Assembly: GCF_042646125.1 (NCBI RefSeq)
Contig: NZ_JBHRSW010000049.1
Location: forward strand, 1-64,000
Origin: Glaciecola flavus
Lineage (GTDB): Bacteria > Pseudomonadota > Gammaproteobacteria > Enterobacterales > Alteromonadaceae
Length of the DNA stretch: 64,000 nucleotides
Direction of reading: 5' to 3'
Below the pieces are notes generated by a model. It saw only the letters and a list, made by a program, of their open reading frames with translations. It did not search any database and was not told the origin of the DNA. Positions within the stretch are counted from its first letter, which is position 1. Each line of letters begins with the position of its first letter. The position numbers and the translations under genes were made by a program. Shown piece by piece: positions 34,570 through 43,948 of this stretch.

Positions 34570-36570
34570 CTAAATGCGTGGACTCACTTGCGCACGCACA
34601 AATTCATCAAATACTGTGTTCTCGACCTGTTTACTCGCCAATTTGTCCTGATAGATTTGTTGGTAGGCCATCACGGCCTTGACATAATTTCGGGTTTCTT
34701 TGTAGGGAATAAGCTCGACCCAAACATCTGCATCAAGCGCTTCTTTCTTAGGCAACCATTTTTTCACTTTGTGCCATCCAGCGTTATAGGAAGCAGTCGC
34801 TAGCAAAGTATTGTCATCCAGTTTATCCATCAAATAGCGCAAATACTTGTTGCCAATTTTTGCATTTAATTCTGGTTTTAATAAGTCTCTTGAGCTTACT
34901 CGCCGCTTTTCTAGGTATTTTGCCGTACTGGGCAGTATTTGCATCAATCCCCTAGCATTTGCAGACGATACCGCATCACTCATGAAGCTACTCTCTCTTC
35001 TTGCAATTGCAAATGCCCATTCTGGTTGAATCTTGTTCTTTTTGGCCTCAGGTACGAGTAAATCATTATACGCGAGCGGAAAGCGTCGCTCTACGTCGTT
35101 CAACTCACCCATTTTTCCGAGAGTAAAAATGGTTTGGTCATGCCAGCCCCACTCAGAGCTCACTACAGCAGCGGCAAGTTTTTGTTCTTCAGTAAAGCCG
35201 CGTTGCATACTAAGCCATTCTAAACGCGCTCTGTAGTCTCGGGATAAACGCCTAAGCTCGTATGCTCTCTTAGCCGCATCCGTATTCAAAACCTGAGTTA
35301 TTATGTCGTCATCTACGTCAATGGGATTGTGCTCTAAGCTGTGAGGCACACCCAGTCTAGCACTCGCCAAAAAACCGTAATAATCACGACTTCCCGCCAG
35401 TTGCTGATACAAGGCATTGGCTTCATTCGCTTTATTCATTTTTTCGTATGCACGCGCAAGCCAGTACTGAAATTGTTTTTCGTTAGTTAACTGGGGCAAA
35501 CTTTTTTCTATCAATAGAGCAATCTTGTACCAATCTTGCTGTTGTAGTAGATAGGCTAAATGCCAGCGCATGGTGTCATCGTCTGGTGCTACTTCACTTG
35601 CCCTAATGAGCCAATCTTCAGCATGCTCATCACGATCAATAGCAAGACTTACCGCAAACTTATTGCTAATGATCCCCAATTGCTCCGCGCTAAAGGTTAA
35701 TTTGTTTTTAGCTTTTCCAAAGGTGCGCAAAGCCAACTTGGGATCTCGCCATATGAGCCTAGAAAGTCCATAGGTCATCACTTGCGCTTCGATCAAAGGA
35801 TACCGCCCCTTAAATGCACTTAGCTGTTTTACATAAGCTGGATCACGTCTTGTTTTATGCCATAAATCGGCGAGGTATTGCTTGTCCTCATTCAACAAAC
35901 TCTTCAAATAAGGAATTAATGTATGTTGGCCTCCCTCTGCCGACTTTTTAATGCGATGCAAGATAAGGTCTTCACTCAGTTGCCCCGCTTTCATCCAAGA
36001 TCTAAACAAAGGATCACAAGCTTTAGGCTGCGATTTCCCTACATTCCATAGTTCGGGAATTTGCTCATAAACTAAGGTTTTATCCTTAAGATCTTGATAC
36101 TGAAATCGCAAAAAATGACAGCGCATTTCAGTATTTGAGCTTGCACGATAGAACTCTTGATAAAGAGATGAGCGGTTGCGTTTGAGCAAATATTTCAACC
36201 AAGGCTCGCGGACGCGCTTTGCGATGGGTGTGTCTTCGTTTTTTACAAGAAAATGCCGGATTTGCTCTGTTTTACTCAAATTCAAGCGATGAGTCAGTCG
36301 ATTTGCTTCAAGATATGGGACTAGGGGATAATCGCCCAACTTAGCCAATTCATTGGCAAATTCGGTATCAGAAAGCTTCCACAACCGCCTCTCTAGCGAC
36401 AAGAATGCTTCTCTTTGTTCTTCTCGCAAAGTTGAATTCATAGCAAAGTCTGCGTCTGGCTTTAATGTCCATGCTTGCACAGGGGTAGGTTCTTGCGCGG
36501 AGACCTCCCAATACATGAGCAAAAACACAATAAAAATAGCTGACCAGTACGGATATTTGCGAGTAAACAA
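34570..36570 (-). CDS. slt: Soluble lytic murein transglycosylase
   Basis: 666 aa with a TTG start behind AAGGGA. A signal peptide (about residues 1-25) leads to an alpha-helical superhelix and a C-terminal lysozyme-like domain. The catalytic Glu is in FAIARRESSFMSDAVSSANARGLMQILPSTA, and the following SYNAGWHKVKKWL is conserved. It cleaves peptidoglycan with 1,6-anhydro formation. No trpR-like regulator gene is visible next to it. Confidence 0.93.
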   Translation of the reverse strand: MFTRKYPYWSAIFIVFLLMYWEVSAQEPTPVQAWTLKPDADFAMNSTLREEQREAFLSLERRLWKLSDTEFANELAKLGDYPLVPYLEANRLTHRLNLSKTEQIRHFLVKNEDTPIAKRVREPWLKYLLKRNRSSLYQEFYRASSNTEMRCHFLRFQYQDLKDKTLVYEQIPELWNVGKSQPKACDPLFRSWMKAGQLSEDLILHRIKKSAEGGQHTLIPYLKSLLNEDKQYLADLWHKTRRDPAYVKQLSAFKGRYPLIEAQVMTYGLSRLIWRDPKLALRTFGKAKNKLTFSAEQLGIISNKFAVSLAIDRDEHAEDWLIRASEVAPDDDTMRWHLAYLLQQQDWYKIALLIEKSLPQLTNEKQFQYWLARAYEKMNKANEANALYQQLAGSRDYYGFLASARLGVPHSLEHNPIDVDDDIITQVLNTDAAKRAYELRRLSRDYRARLEWLSMQRGFTEEQKLAAAVVSSEWGWHDQTIFTLGKMGELNDVERRFPLAYNDLLVPEAKKNKIQPEWAFAIARRESSFMSDAVSSANARGLMQILPSTAKYLEKRRVSSRDLLKPELNAKIGNKYLRYLMDKLDDNTLLATASYNAGWHKVKKWLPKKEALDADVWVELIPYKETRNYVKAVMAYQQIYQDKLASKQVENTVFDEFVRAQVSPRI

Positions 36571-36885
36571 GTAATTTCCCTTGGGCTTTTTCGTCCGGCG
36601 TTTTTAGGATCTGTTGACCCTAGACATTTTGCATGACTATAGGCCTTACACTACTACAACTATATATTTCAATGAATACATATTTATAGAAATAATAAAT
36701 ACATGCGTAATTTCATCGTGACATAATAATATCATCGATATTCGCTCGATATAGTTATTGCGTATCAACACATAAAGTAAATCACACCAACAGACATAAA
36801 ACTATTAGCATCATTTCACTATCGGTAATCTTAGGCTAATCTTAATCAAAATAATGTCTGATTGGCTTTGTCATAGGAGAATTGC
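36571..36885. other. Intergenic region between slt and fadB
   Basis: This AT-rich divergent promoter region should serve slt (left) and fadBA (right). TAGGAG about 8 nt before the fadB ATG is its ribosome site. I looked for FadR or PsrA operators and found none that I would defend. A 15-nt motif, GGTCAACAG-ATCCTA on the minus strand (36619-36605), recurs in similar form elsewhere in the window. Confidence 0.5.
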
Positions 36886-39036
36886 ATGATTTATGAAGGC
36901 ACTAATCTTTCAGTTGACCTTTTAGAAGGCAGCATTGCTGAACTTGTCTTTGATTCCTCAGGCTCTGTGAATAAATTTGACCAACAAACTATTTCAGAGT
37001 TAGCAAGCGCAATTGAAAGTATTCGCCAAACCAAGGGTGTAAAAGGTGTGTTGGTGCGATCCAACAAACCAGCCTTTGTGGTTGGTGCGGACATCACAGA
37101 ATTTATGCCGCTATTTTCTCAATCAGAAGAAGCTATCCTCAGTTGGATAAGCAAGACTTCGCAAGTATTCAATGAATTTGAAGATCTGCCTTTCCCGACA
37201 ATTTCAGCCATTAATGGTTTTGCGCTTGGTGGCGGATGTGAAATGGCGTTGTCAACGGATTTACGCGTCGCAGATACGAGTGCCACACTTGGCCTACCAG
37301 AAGTCAAACTGGGTATCATGCCTGGGTTTGGCGGTACGGTAAGACTTCCTCGTTTAATAGGTGCTGACAATGCCCTAGAGTGGATGGCCACTGGTCGCAA
37401 TCGCAGTGCTAATCAAGCCTTAAGTGAAGGGGCGGTAGATGCTGTCGTCAAACCAGAACACTTGCTGCAAGCTGCACGTAGTATGTTAACCGACGCTATT
37501 GCAAAAAAACTTGATTGGCAAAGCCGACGTGCGTTGAAACAAAGGCCGCTTAAACTCAATAATAACGAAGCAATGATGAGTTTTTCTACAGCCGCAGCAT
37601 TTGTCGCCGCACAGGCAGGCCAACACTACCCAGCCCCCCATCAAATGGTCGCAACAGTCAGAGAATCAGCAAGTTTAGCTCGGGATGAGGCCTTAAAGCT
37701 AGAGAATAAAGGCTTTGTAAAACTGGCCAAATCAGATGCCTGCAAAGCGCAAGTAGGTATATTTTTAGCCGACCAACAAGTCAAAAGCAAGGCCAAGAAG
37801 CTTGCCAAAACTGCACTTCATTCTATTGACAAACATGCCGTGATAGGGGCTGGGATCATGGGTGGGGGTATTGCCTATCAGGGTGCAGTAAAAGGCATTA
37901 CCACGGTGATGAAGGATATCAGTCAAACGGCACTTGAGCTTGGGCTATCGGAGGCGGCGACAATATTGAAAAAAGGCATGTCAAAGGGCAAAGTGGACGC
38001 CGACAAAATGGCTTCCACCTTGAACAATATTGTGCCGACTTTGGATATGCAAGCTATCAGTGATGTCGACTTAGTGATTGAAGCGGTGGTAGAAAGCCCA
38101 GAGGTCAAATCTTCTGTGCTTGCCGAACTAGAAGAAAGTGTATCTAGTGAAACCATTATTACTTCGAATACTTCGACGATTTCCATAAACCATTTGGCCA
38201 AGGCCCTCAAATCCCCTCAACGGTTTTGCGGCATGCACTTTTTTAATCCCGTCCATCGAATGCCCCTCGTAGAGATAATTCGAGGTAAAGAAACCAATGA
38301 GTCAACCGTTGCCGCGGTAGTGGCAGCCACACTAAAAATGGGAAAAACACCTATTGTCGTCAAAGACTGCCCCGGTTTCTTGGTTAACCGTGTGTTGTTC
38401 CCCTATTTTGCAGGTTTCAGCAGATTAGTCCTTGATGGTGCAGATTTCGTGTCAGTAGACAAAGTGATGGAAAAAAACTTTGGTTGGCCAATGGGACCGG
38501 CTTACTTGTTAGACGTAGTAGGCTTGGACACGGCTGATCACGCTGCAGGGGTTATGTCAGCGGGCATACCGGAACGAATGCAAAAAATTGAACACGATCC
38601 GGTTAAACTATTATTTGAGGCTAATCGTTTGGGGCAAAAAAATGCTAAAGGCTTTTATAACTATAGTAAAGACAAAAGAGGCAAGCCGACCAAGCTTGCT
38701 GCGGACGAAGCTTATGCTTTGCTATTGCCTCATTCAAAAGAACAACAGGCTTATGCCGACGAAGAAATCATTGCTCGTTTGATGATCCCGATGGCAAACG
38801 AAGCTATTCGCTGCCTAGAAGAAGGCATTGTAGCAAGTGCTACTGAAGCGGATATGGCATTGATATACGGATTAGGTTTTCCACCATTTCGGGGTGGAAT
38901 ATTCAGATACATCGAAACAATGGGTCTGAAAAACTTTGTCGCACTTGCCGATCAATATGCACACCTTGGTGCTATTTATCAAATTTCCGACGGTGTGCGA
39001 GAAATGGCAGCAAATAACCGATCTTACTTCGCTTAA
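36886..39036 (+). CDS. fadB: Fatty acid oxidation complex alpha subunit
   Basis: 716 aa. The N-terminal half is enoyl-CoA hydratase/isomerase (VVGADITEFMPLF; ALGGGCEMALSTDLRVA; LPEVKLGIMPGFGGTVRLPR). The C-terminal half is 3-hydroxyacyl-CoA dehydrogenase, with the NAD loop AVIGAGIMGGGIAYQGAVKG and HFFNPVHRMPLVEIIRG. It acts with FadA on long-chain acyl-CoAs. The N-terminus follows FadB rather than FadJ. FadA is 17 bp downstream. Confidence 0.96.
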   Translation: MIYEGTNLSVDLLEGSIAELVFDSSGSVNKFDQQTISELASAIESIRQTKGVKGVLVRSNKPAFVVGADITEFMPLFSQSEEAILSWISKTSQVFNEFEDLPFPTISAINGFALGGGCEMALSTDLRVADTSATLGLPEVKLGIMPGFGGTVRLPRLIGADNALEWMATGRNRSANQALSEGAVDAVVKPEHLLQAARSMLTDAIAKKLDWQSRRALKQRPLKLNNNEAMMSFSTAAAFVAAQAGQHYPAPHQMVATVRESASLARDEALKLENKGFVKLAKSDACKAQVGIFLADQQVKSKAKKLAKTALHSIDKHAVIGAGIMGGGIAYQGAVKGITTVMKDISQTALELGLSEAATILKKGMSKGKVDADKMASTLNNIVPTLDMQAISDVDLVIEAVVESPEVKSSVLAELEESVSSETIITSNTSTISINHLAKALKSPQRFCGMHFFNPVHRMPLVEIIRGKETNESTVAAVVAATLKMGKTPIVVKDCPGFLVNRVLFPYFAGFSRLVLDGADFVSVDKVMEKNFGWPMGPAYLLDVVGLDTADHAAGVMSAGIPERMQKIEHDPVKLLFEANRLGQKNAKGFYNYSKDKRGKPTKLAADEAYALLLPHSKEQQAYADEEIIARLMIPMANEAIRCLEEGIVASATEADMALIYGLGFPPFRGGIFRYIETMGLKNFVALADQYAHLGAIYQISDGVREMAANNRSYFA

Positions 39037-39053
39037 GAAAAGGGAGAAATTAT

Positions 39054-40217
39054 ATGAAAGACGTTGTAATAATTGATTGTATTCGCACGCCTATGGGACG
39101 CTCAAAAGGCGGCGTATTCAGACATGTTCGCGCTGAAGATTTATCTGCCCACTTAATGACAAGCCTACTTATGCGAAACCCCGCACTGGATCCTGCGGAC
39201 ATCGAAGATATTATTTGGGGCTGCGTACAACAAACTAAAGAACAGGGTTTTAACCTCGCGAGAAATGCTCAACTGTTAACTGAAATCCCACGTAGCACAG
39301 GCGCGGTCACGGTAAACCGCCTGTGCGGCTCGTCAATGCAAGCCTTGCATGACGCTTGCTCGGGCATCATGACAGGACGCGGAGATGTATACATGATAGG
39401 TGGAGTAGAGCACATGGGGCATGTCCCGATGAACTACAATATTGATTTTCACCCCGGATTGGCAAAATTTACCGCAAAAGCCTCTGGAAACATGGGTATG
39501 ACAGCTGAATTATTAGGCCGCCAGAACAGTATCACTAGAGAAATGCAAGACGAATTCGGTGCGCGTTCCCATCAAAAAGCCCATGCCGCGACACTCAATG
39601 GTGGATGGCAAAACGAAATTATGCCGCTCGAAGGCCATGATGTAAATGGCGTTCTTAAGCTGATAGATACTGACGAAGTAATTCGCCCAGATACCTCAAC
39701 CGAAACACTAGCAGGATTGCGTCCCGTGTTCGATCCAGTAAATGGCTCCGTTACAGCGGGTACGTCATCAGCGATCTCAGATGGTGCCGCTGCAATGCTA
39801 GTGATGTCTGCTGATAAGGCTTCAGCTTTGGGTTTAATACCTAGAGTAAAAATCCGTGCAATGGCAGTCGCTGGCTGCGATGCTGCAATCATGGGATTTG
39901 GCCCTGTTCCTGCTACTCAGAAGGCGCTTAAACGGGCAGGTTTAAGCATGCAAGATATTGAGTATGCAGAATTTAACGAAGCGTTTGCTGCACAGGCTTT
40001 ATCGTGTATCAAACAACTAGGCTGGTTAGATCATTATGATGATAAGGTAAATTTAAAAGGAGGCGCGATCGCATTGGGGCACCCTTTAGGTTGTTCGGGT
40101 GCCAGAATATCCACAACCTTAATCAATATAATGGAGGATAAGGACGCAAGTCTTGGACTAGCGACAATGTGTATTGGTTTAGGACAAGGCATCGCTACTG
40201 TGTTCGAGCGAGTGTAA
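39054..40217 (+). CDS. fadA: 3-ketoacyl-CoA thiolase (beta subunit)
   Basis: 387 aa. It performs thiolytic cleavage as the last step of beta-oxidation. The acyl-binding Cys is in TVNRLCGSSMQALHDA. The C-terminal pair GGAIALGHPLGCSGAR (His) and TMCIGLGQGIATVFE (Cys) is present, with Leu where CIGGGQG is commoner. It forms the alpha2-beta2 complex with FadB, encoded just upstream. Confidence 0.96.
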   Translation: MKDVVIIDCIRTPMGRSKGGVFRHVRAEDLSAHLMTSLLMRNPALDPADIEDIIWGCVQQTKEQGFNLARNAQLLTEIPRSTGAVTVNRLCGSSMQALHDACSGIMTGRGDVYMIGGVEHMGHVPMNYNIDFHPGLAKFTAKASGNMGMTAELLGRQNSITREMQDEFGARSHQKAHAATLNGGWQNEIMPLEGHDVNGVLKLIDTDEVIRPDTSTETLAGLRPVFDPVNGSVTAGTSSAISDGAAAMLVMSADKASALGLIPRVKIRAMAVAGCDAAIMGFGPVPATQKALKRAGLSMQDIEYAEFNEAFAAQALSCIKQLGWLDHYDDKVNLKGGAIALGHPLGCSGARISTTLINIMEDKDASLGLATMCIGLGQGIATVFERV

Positions 40218-40230
40218 ATATAATAAAAAA

Positions 40231-40249
40231 AAGCGCCAATTTGGCGCTT
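40231..40249. terminator. Bidirectional terminator between fadA and the cold-shock gene
   Basis: The stem AAGCGCCAA/TTGGCGCTT is flanked by A-runs on the left and T/A-rich sequence on the right. It lies between two convergent genes and can end transcripts from both. Confidence 0.85.
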
Positions 40250-40277
40250 TCTTGAAAAAAGTGGTATCACCTATTGA

Positions 40278-40487
40278 TTAGATAGGCTCTACATTCGCGG
40301 CTTGAAGACCTTTTTGACCTTCTTCCACTTCGAATGACACACGTTGTCCTTCTGGTAACGTTTTATAACCCTCAGCAACGATTGCACGGTAATGAACAAA
40401 TACGTCCTTCCCACCATCGTCTTGTGTTAAAAAACCATAGCCCTTTTCAGGGTTAAACCACTTAACTGTGCCTGTAACTTTAGACAT
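40278..40487 (-). CDS. Cold-shock domain protein (CspA family)
   Basis: 69 aa. This is a small RNA/DNA-binding OB-fold protein. The RNP1 motif KGYGFLTQDDG and RNP2 DVFVHYRAI are present, and the end LQAANVEPI is typical. Such proteins act as RNA chaperones. Whether it is cold-induced cannot be told, but a gap of nearly 300 bp upstream leaves room for a long leader as in cspA. Confidence 0.95.
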   Translation of the reverse strand: MSKVTGTVKWFNPEKGYGFLTQDDGGKDVFVHYRAIVAEGYKTLPEGQRVSFEVEEGQKGLQAANVEPI

Positions 40488-40781
40488 AAAAACCTCAAAA
40501 TATAAAAATACAATGTATGCGCATCGCCTGCGCAGGCATTTTTGACAAATTCGTTGCTGAGATTTTTACTTCTGAAGTACTGCGTGCAAGTGATAAATGT
40601 TTAATACCTTCAATAACTTACACTTAAGATGTAGCAAACTTACAAACGCGCTTTACCAAAAACAAATTTAGTTTAGCACATATACATAAAAAATCATGCC
40701 TGACCAAAAAATTTAATATTTCATCAATCAGGCATAAGTTACTATTTCGTATGCACTTTTATTATGTTTGAGGGCAATCGT
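40488..40781 (-). other. Region upstream of the cold-shock gene, probable long 5' leader
   Basis: No ORF is visible. On the leader side there is a short hairpin GCGCA-TCGCC-TGCGC (about 40519-40533) close to the start codon. The rest is AT-rich and probably holds the cold-shock promoter and, at the right end, the downstream region of ilvH. No clear ilvH terminator was seen. Confidence 0.4.
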
Positions 40782-41279
40782 TTACGCGCGTAAGGCTCTG
40801 TCACCTCTGGCTAGACCGCAAACCCCGGTTCTCGCAGACTCTGTAATGTCAGCACAATCAGCCATTACATCGGCAAAAGCGGTCAATTTGTCACTGGTTC
40901 CGGTAACTTCCATCGTATAATGCTGAGACGTAACATCCAATACACGAGCTCTAAAAATATCTACATTGCGCTTCACTTCCGCTCTAGCGACTTCAGTACG
41001 TGTAGCCACTTTTATCAACATTAGTTCGCGCTCGACATGGGGTGCTTCTGTCAACTCGCTTACGCGTAGTACGTCGATCAATTTGTTGACTTGCTTAAGT
41101 ATTTGCTCGGCAACTTTATCATCTGCTTCTGTAATAATGGTCAGACGAGAAAGGCTCGAGTCACTGGTTGGCGCCACACACAAGGAGTCCACATTATATC
41201 CGCGTTGAGAAAATACACCCATGATGCGTGACAATGATCCAGGGGCATTTTCCATTAGTATCGAAAAAATCCTTCTCAT
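40782..41279 (-). CDS. ilvH: Acetolactate synthase small (regulatory) subunit
   Basis: 165 aa. The N-terminal ACT domain (RRIFSILMENAPGSLSRIMGVFSQRGYNVDSL) binds valine for feedback control in this family. The C-terminal half matches IlvH. It overlaps the ilvI stop by one base, which keeps the two subunits in balance. Confidence 0.96.
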   Translation of the reverse strand: MRRIFSILMENAPGSLSRIMGVFSQRGYNVDSLCVAPTSDSSLSRLTIITEADDKVAEQILKQVNKLIDVLRVSELTEAPHVERELMLIKVATRTEVARAEVKRNVDIFRARVLDVTSQHYTMEVTGTSDKLTAFADVMADCADITESARTGVCGLARGDRALRA

Positions 41280-42997
41280 TATGTACGCTCCGTTTTGCTT
41301 AATCTCATATCGTCCATCGCACCAAACTTAATTTGCATAGGGTATACGTGTTCATTTTGATCAACGGCAATATCCATGAATACCAAGCGGTTTTTCTCGG
41401 CAAAGCATCGCGCCATCGCATCATCTAGTTCGTCTAATGTGTCAACCTTAATCCCGACATGTCCATATGCCTCGGCGAGCTTGACAAAATCAGGCATAGA
41501 ATCCATGTACGAATGGCTATGACGCCCCTTGTAGATCATATCTTGCCATTGCCTAACCATACCCAAAGCACGGTTATTTAGTGAGATAATTTTGATGGGA
41601 AGGTTGTACTGTAAACAAGTAGATAGCTCTTGGATATTCATTTGAATACTGCCATCACCCGTAACCACTACAGAGCAAGCCTCGGGATGAGCAAATTGTA
41701 CCCCCATCGCAGCAGGTAAACCAAAGCCCATCGTGCCCAGCCCACCAGAATTTATCCAACGTCTTGGTTTTGCAAAGGGATAATAAAGCGCGGCAAACAT
41801 CTGATGCTGACCAACATCGGAACTAACGTAAGCATCACCGTTAGTATGTTTGTACAATGACTCGATGACTTTCTGAGGCTTTATCGTTGTCTCACCCTGT
41901 TCAAACTTAAGACACTGACGCGCGCGCCATTCGTTAATTTGTTCCCACCAATCCGTCAATTTAGACTCTTGGTTTGAAAAATCATGAGCAGTCATTTCTG
42001 CTAAAATTTGTCGACAAACCTCATCCACTGAGCCGACAACGGGCACATGTGCATTGATAGTTTTGGATATGGATGCTGGATCAATATCTACGTGAATAAT
42101 GTCTGCATAAGGACAAAATTTATCCACATTATTTGTTACGCGGTCATCAAAACGCGCGCCCAATGCAAGAATACAATCGGAATTGTGCATGGTTTTATTT
42201 GCTTCATATGTGCCATGCATGCCTAACATGCCCAAGAATTGCTCATGTAAGGAAGAAAACGCCCCCAAGCCCATTAAGGTAGATACCACCGGTGCGTTTA
42301 ATTTCTCGGCTAACTCGGTAACCAATGTGGATGCCTCGGCCGCAATCGCTCCGCCACCAACATAAATAACCGGCCTTTTTGCCTTTTCTAAACAAGCGAC
42401 TGTTTTCTTAATCTGTTTGTTGTGCCCTTTTATCGTAGGATTGTATGAGCGCATGCTCACATCATCAGGGAACACATAGGGATGCTCTTCTTGAACATTC
42501 ACGATATCTTTTGGTAAATCGACTACCACAGGTCCAGGCCGGCCTGAGTTAGCAATGTAATACGCCTGAGCAATTGCCTTGGGGATATCCACGGCTTTCT
42601 TAACCAGAAAACTGTGTTTTACAACGGGGCGTGAACAACCCACCATATCTGTTTCTTGAAACGCATCTTCACCAATATGCTGGGTAGGCACTTGACCAGA
42701 CAACACCACCATCGGTATAGAATCCATATAGGCAGTAGCAATGCCGGTAAGTGTATTCGTTGCGCCTGGGCCAGACGTAACTAGGACGGTGCCCGTTTTA
42801 CCCGTCGCTCTAGCGTAACCATCAGCCATATGCGCTGCACCCTGTTCATGACGAACCAGTACGTGCTTTACATGCTCTTGGGCAAAAAGCGCATCATATA
42901 TGTCTAGTACTGCACCACCTGGATAGCCAAATAGATGCGTAACACCTACATCTTTTAGCGCTTCTACAACCATAGCCGCGCCTGACATCATCTTCAC
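41279..42997 (-). CDS. ilvI: Acetolactate synthase large subunit
   Basis: 572 aa. This thiamine diphosphate enzyme makes acetolactate for valine/leucine and acetohydroxybutyrate for isoleucine. Motifs are HLFGYPGGAVLDIYD, the catalytic Glu in LVRHEQGAAHMADGYARA, and the ThDP motif VVTGDGSIQMNIQELST...NN. The GTG start at 42997 has AGGAG 8 nt upstream. It is paired with ilvH, the usual ilvIH operon. Confidence 0.96.
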   Translation of the reverse strand: MKMMSGAAMVVEALKDVGVTHLFGYPGGAVLDIYDALFAQEHVKHVLVRHEQGAAHMADGYARATGKTGTVLVTSGPGATNTLTGIATAYMDSIPMVVLSGQVPTQHIGEDAFQETDMVGCSRPVVKHSFLVKKAVDIPKAIAQAYYIANSGRPGPVVVDLPKDIVNVQEEHPYVFPDDVSMRSYNPTIKGHNKQIKKTVACLEKAKRPVIYVGGGAIAAEASTLVTELAEKLNAPVVSTLMGLGAFSSLHEQFLGMLGMHGTYEANKTMHNSDCILALGARFDDRVTNNVDKFCPYADIIHVDIDPASISKTINAHVPVVGSVDEVCRQILAEMTAHDFSNQESKLTDWWEQINEWRARQCLKFEQGETTIKPQKVIESLYKHTNGDAYVSSDVGQHQMFAALYYPFAKPRRWINSGGLGTMGFGLPAAMGVQFAHPEACSVVVTGDGSIQMNIQELSTCLQYNLPIKIISLNNRALGMVRQWQDMIYKGRHSHSYMDSMPDFVKLAEAYGHVGIKVDTLDELDDAMARCFAEKNRLVFMDIAVDQNEHVYPMQIKFGAMDDMRLSKTERT

Positions 42998-43281
42998 CTG
43001 AGTAACTCCTCTGAAATGAACGTTTCATTTTTATCGGACTATATAGAAAATCATGCAATGAAAAAACAAATCCATACAAAAAAGTGAAATACTATTTCAC
43101 AAATAGCACATTTTTAGGATAAATATTTCGCGATAAATTTCTCGTCATGCACTTCTTCCTTGATGTACATGTATGTCCCATAAAATCGGGCGGCAAGGGT
43201 ACTCTGGAATAAGCCATTATTCAAGGGGAAACCTTGTGCAAATTATGCATAAATAATAGCCAGTCGCTAACTGTAAAAAAT

Positions 43282-43653
43282 CTATGATTCTAGGTCTAAA
43301 TCGAGAGTATCATCAGAATCTGCTTCGATTTCTTCGTCATCAGCGATACTTTTTGCTTTACCATAAATGCTTGCACATTTGGGTCGATTGATCCGCTTCT
43401 GGTACTTGAGCCAAGCCTTTTCTTGCACGGTCTTCGCTTCCGCATGACCCAAGGCAGAGGCAATATACTGCTTATCCTCGTCATCCACAGGTTCATACTT
43501 ACCGTCCATTAAGGCGGCAAACAAGCTACCGTACTGCGCAAGTGCCCTACTCTCGGCAATTGAAAAATCGCCCGAGCGAGAAAAACCATAAGGATAATTT
43601 TTGGGATCGCTAAACAAGCGTGTTTGAAGAGTTTGTTTTGTTAAACCAGACAC
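43282..43653 (-). CDS. maoP: DUF413 protein, MaoP (YifE) family
   Basis: 123 aa with a GTG start. RLFSDPKNYPYGFSRSGDFSIAESRALAQYG and AWLKYQKRINRPK are the DUF413 signature. In E. coli MaoP acts with maoS in organising the Ori macrodomain. The C-terminus is acidic (DDEEIEADSDDTLDLDLES). No maoS-like site was identified here. Confidence 0.85.
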   Translation of the reverse strand: MSGLTKQTLQTRLFSDPKNYPYGFSRSGDFSIAESRALAQYGSLFAALMDGKYEPVDDEDKQYIASALGHAEAKTVQEKAWLKYQKRINRPKCASIYGKAKSIADDEEIEADSDDTLDLDLES

Positions 43654-43897
43654 AATAAGATCGCTCCACTATTAAATTCAAACCAAATAACGATATGCCT
43701 TGCTTATGAAGCACGTTTTACGCCCGTTCATCAGTACTGTCAATACTATTCTTTATGGTTTTATTCAATAATCCGAAACTTAATAAAAATGTAATGGAAA
43801 TGGAGTCATACAGCCAAGCATGTGCTGCTGGATTAACGTTTGAAGACTTATAAGCACCAACTAAAAAAAAGATTGTCCAAAGTGGTAAACAGCAAAA

Positions 43898-43919
43898 AAC
43901 CGGCCTTATAAGGCCGGTT
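43898..43919 (-). terminator. Terminator of the secreted protease gene
   Basis: The perfect 22-bp palindrome AACCGGCCTTATAAGGCCGGTT is followed by a T-run on the minus strand. It lies 30 bp past the protease stop, in an otherwise featureless 295-bp gap (43654-43948) that also holds the maoP promoter region. Confidence 0.85.
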
Positions 43920-43948
43920 GGTATTAACTATTTGGTATTAATGAGCTA

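Noticed and set aside
43000..43281. A branched-chain amino acid leader peptide upstream of ilvI
   Set aside because: I found no short ORF rich in Leu/Ile/Val codons followed by an attenuator hairpin.
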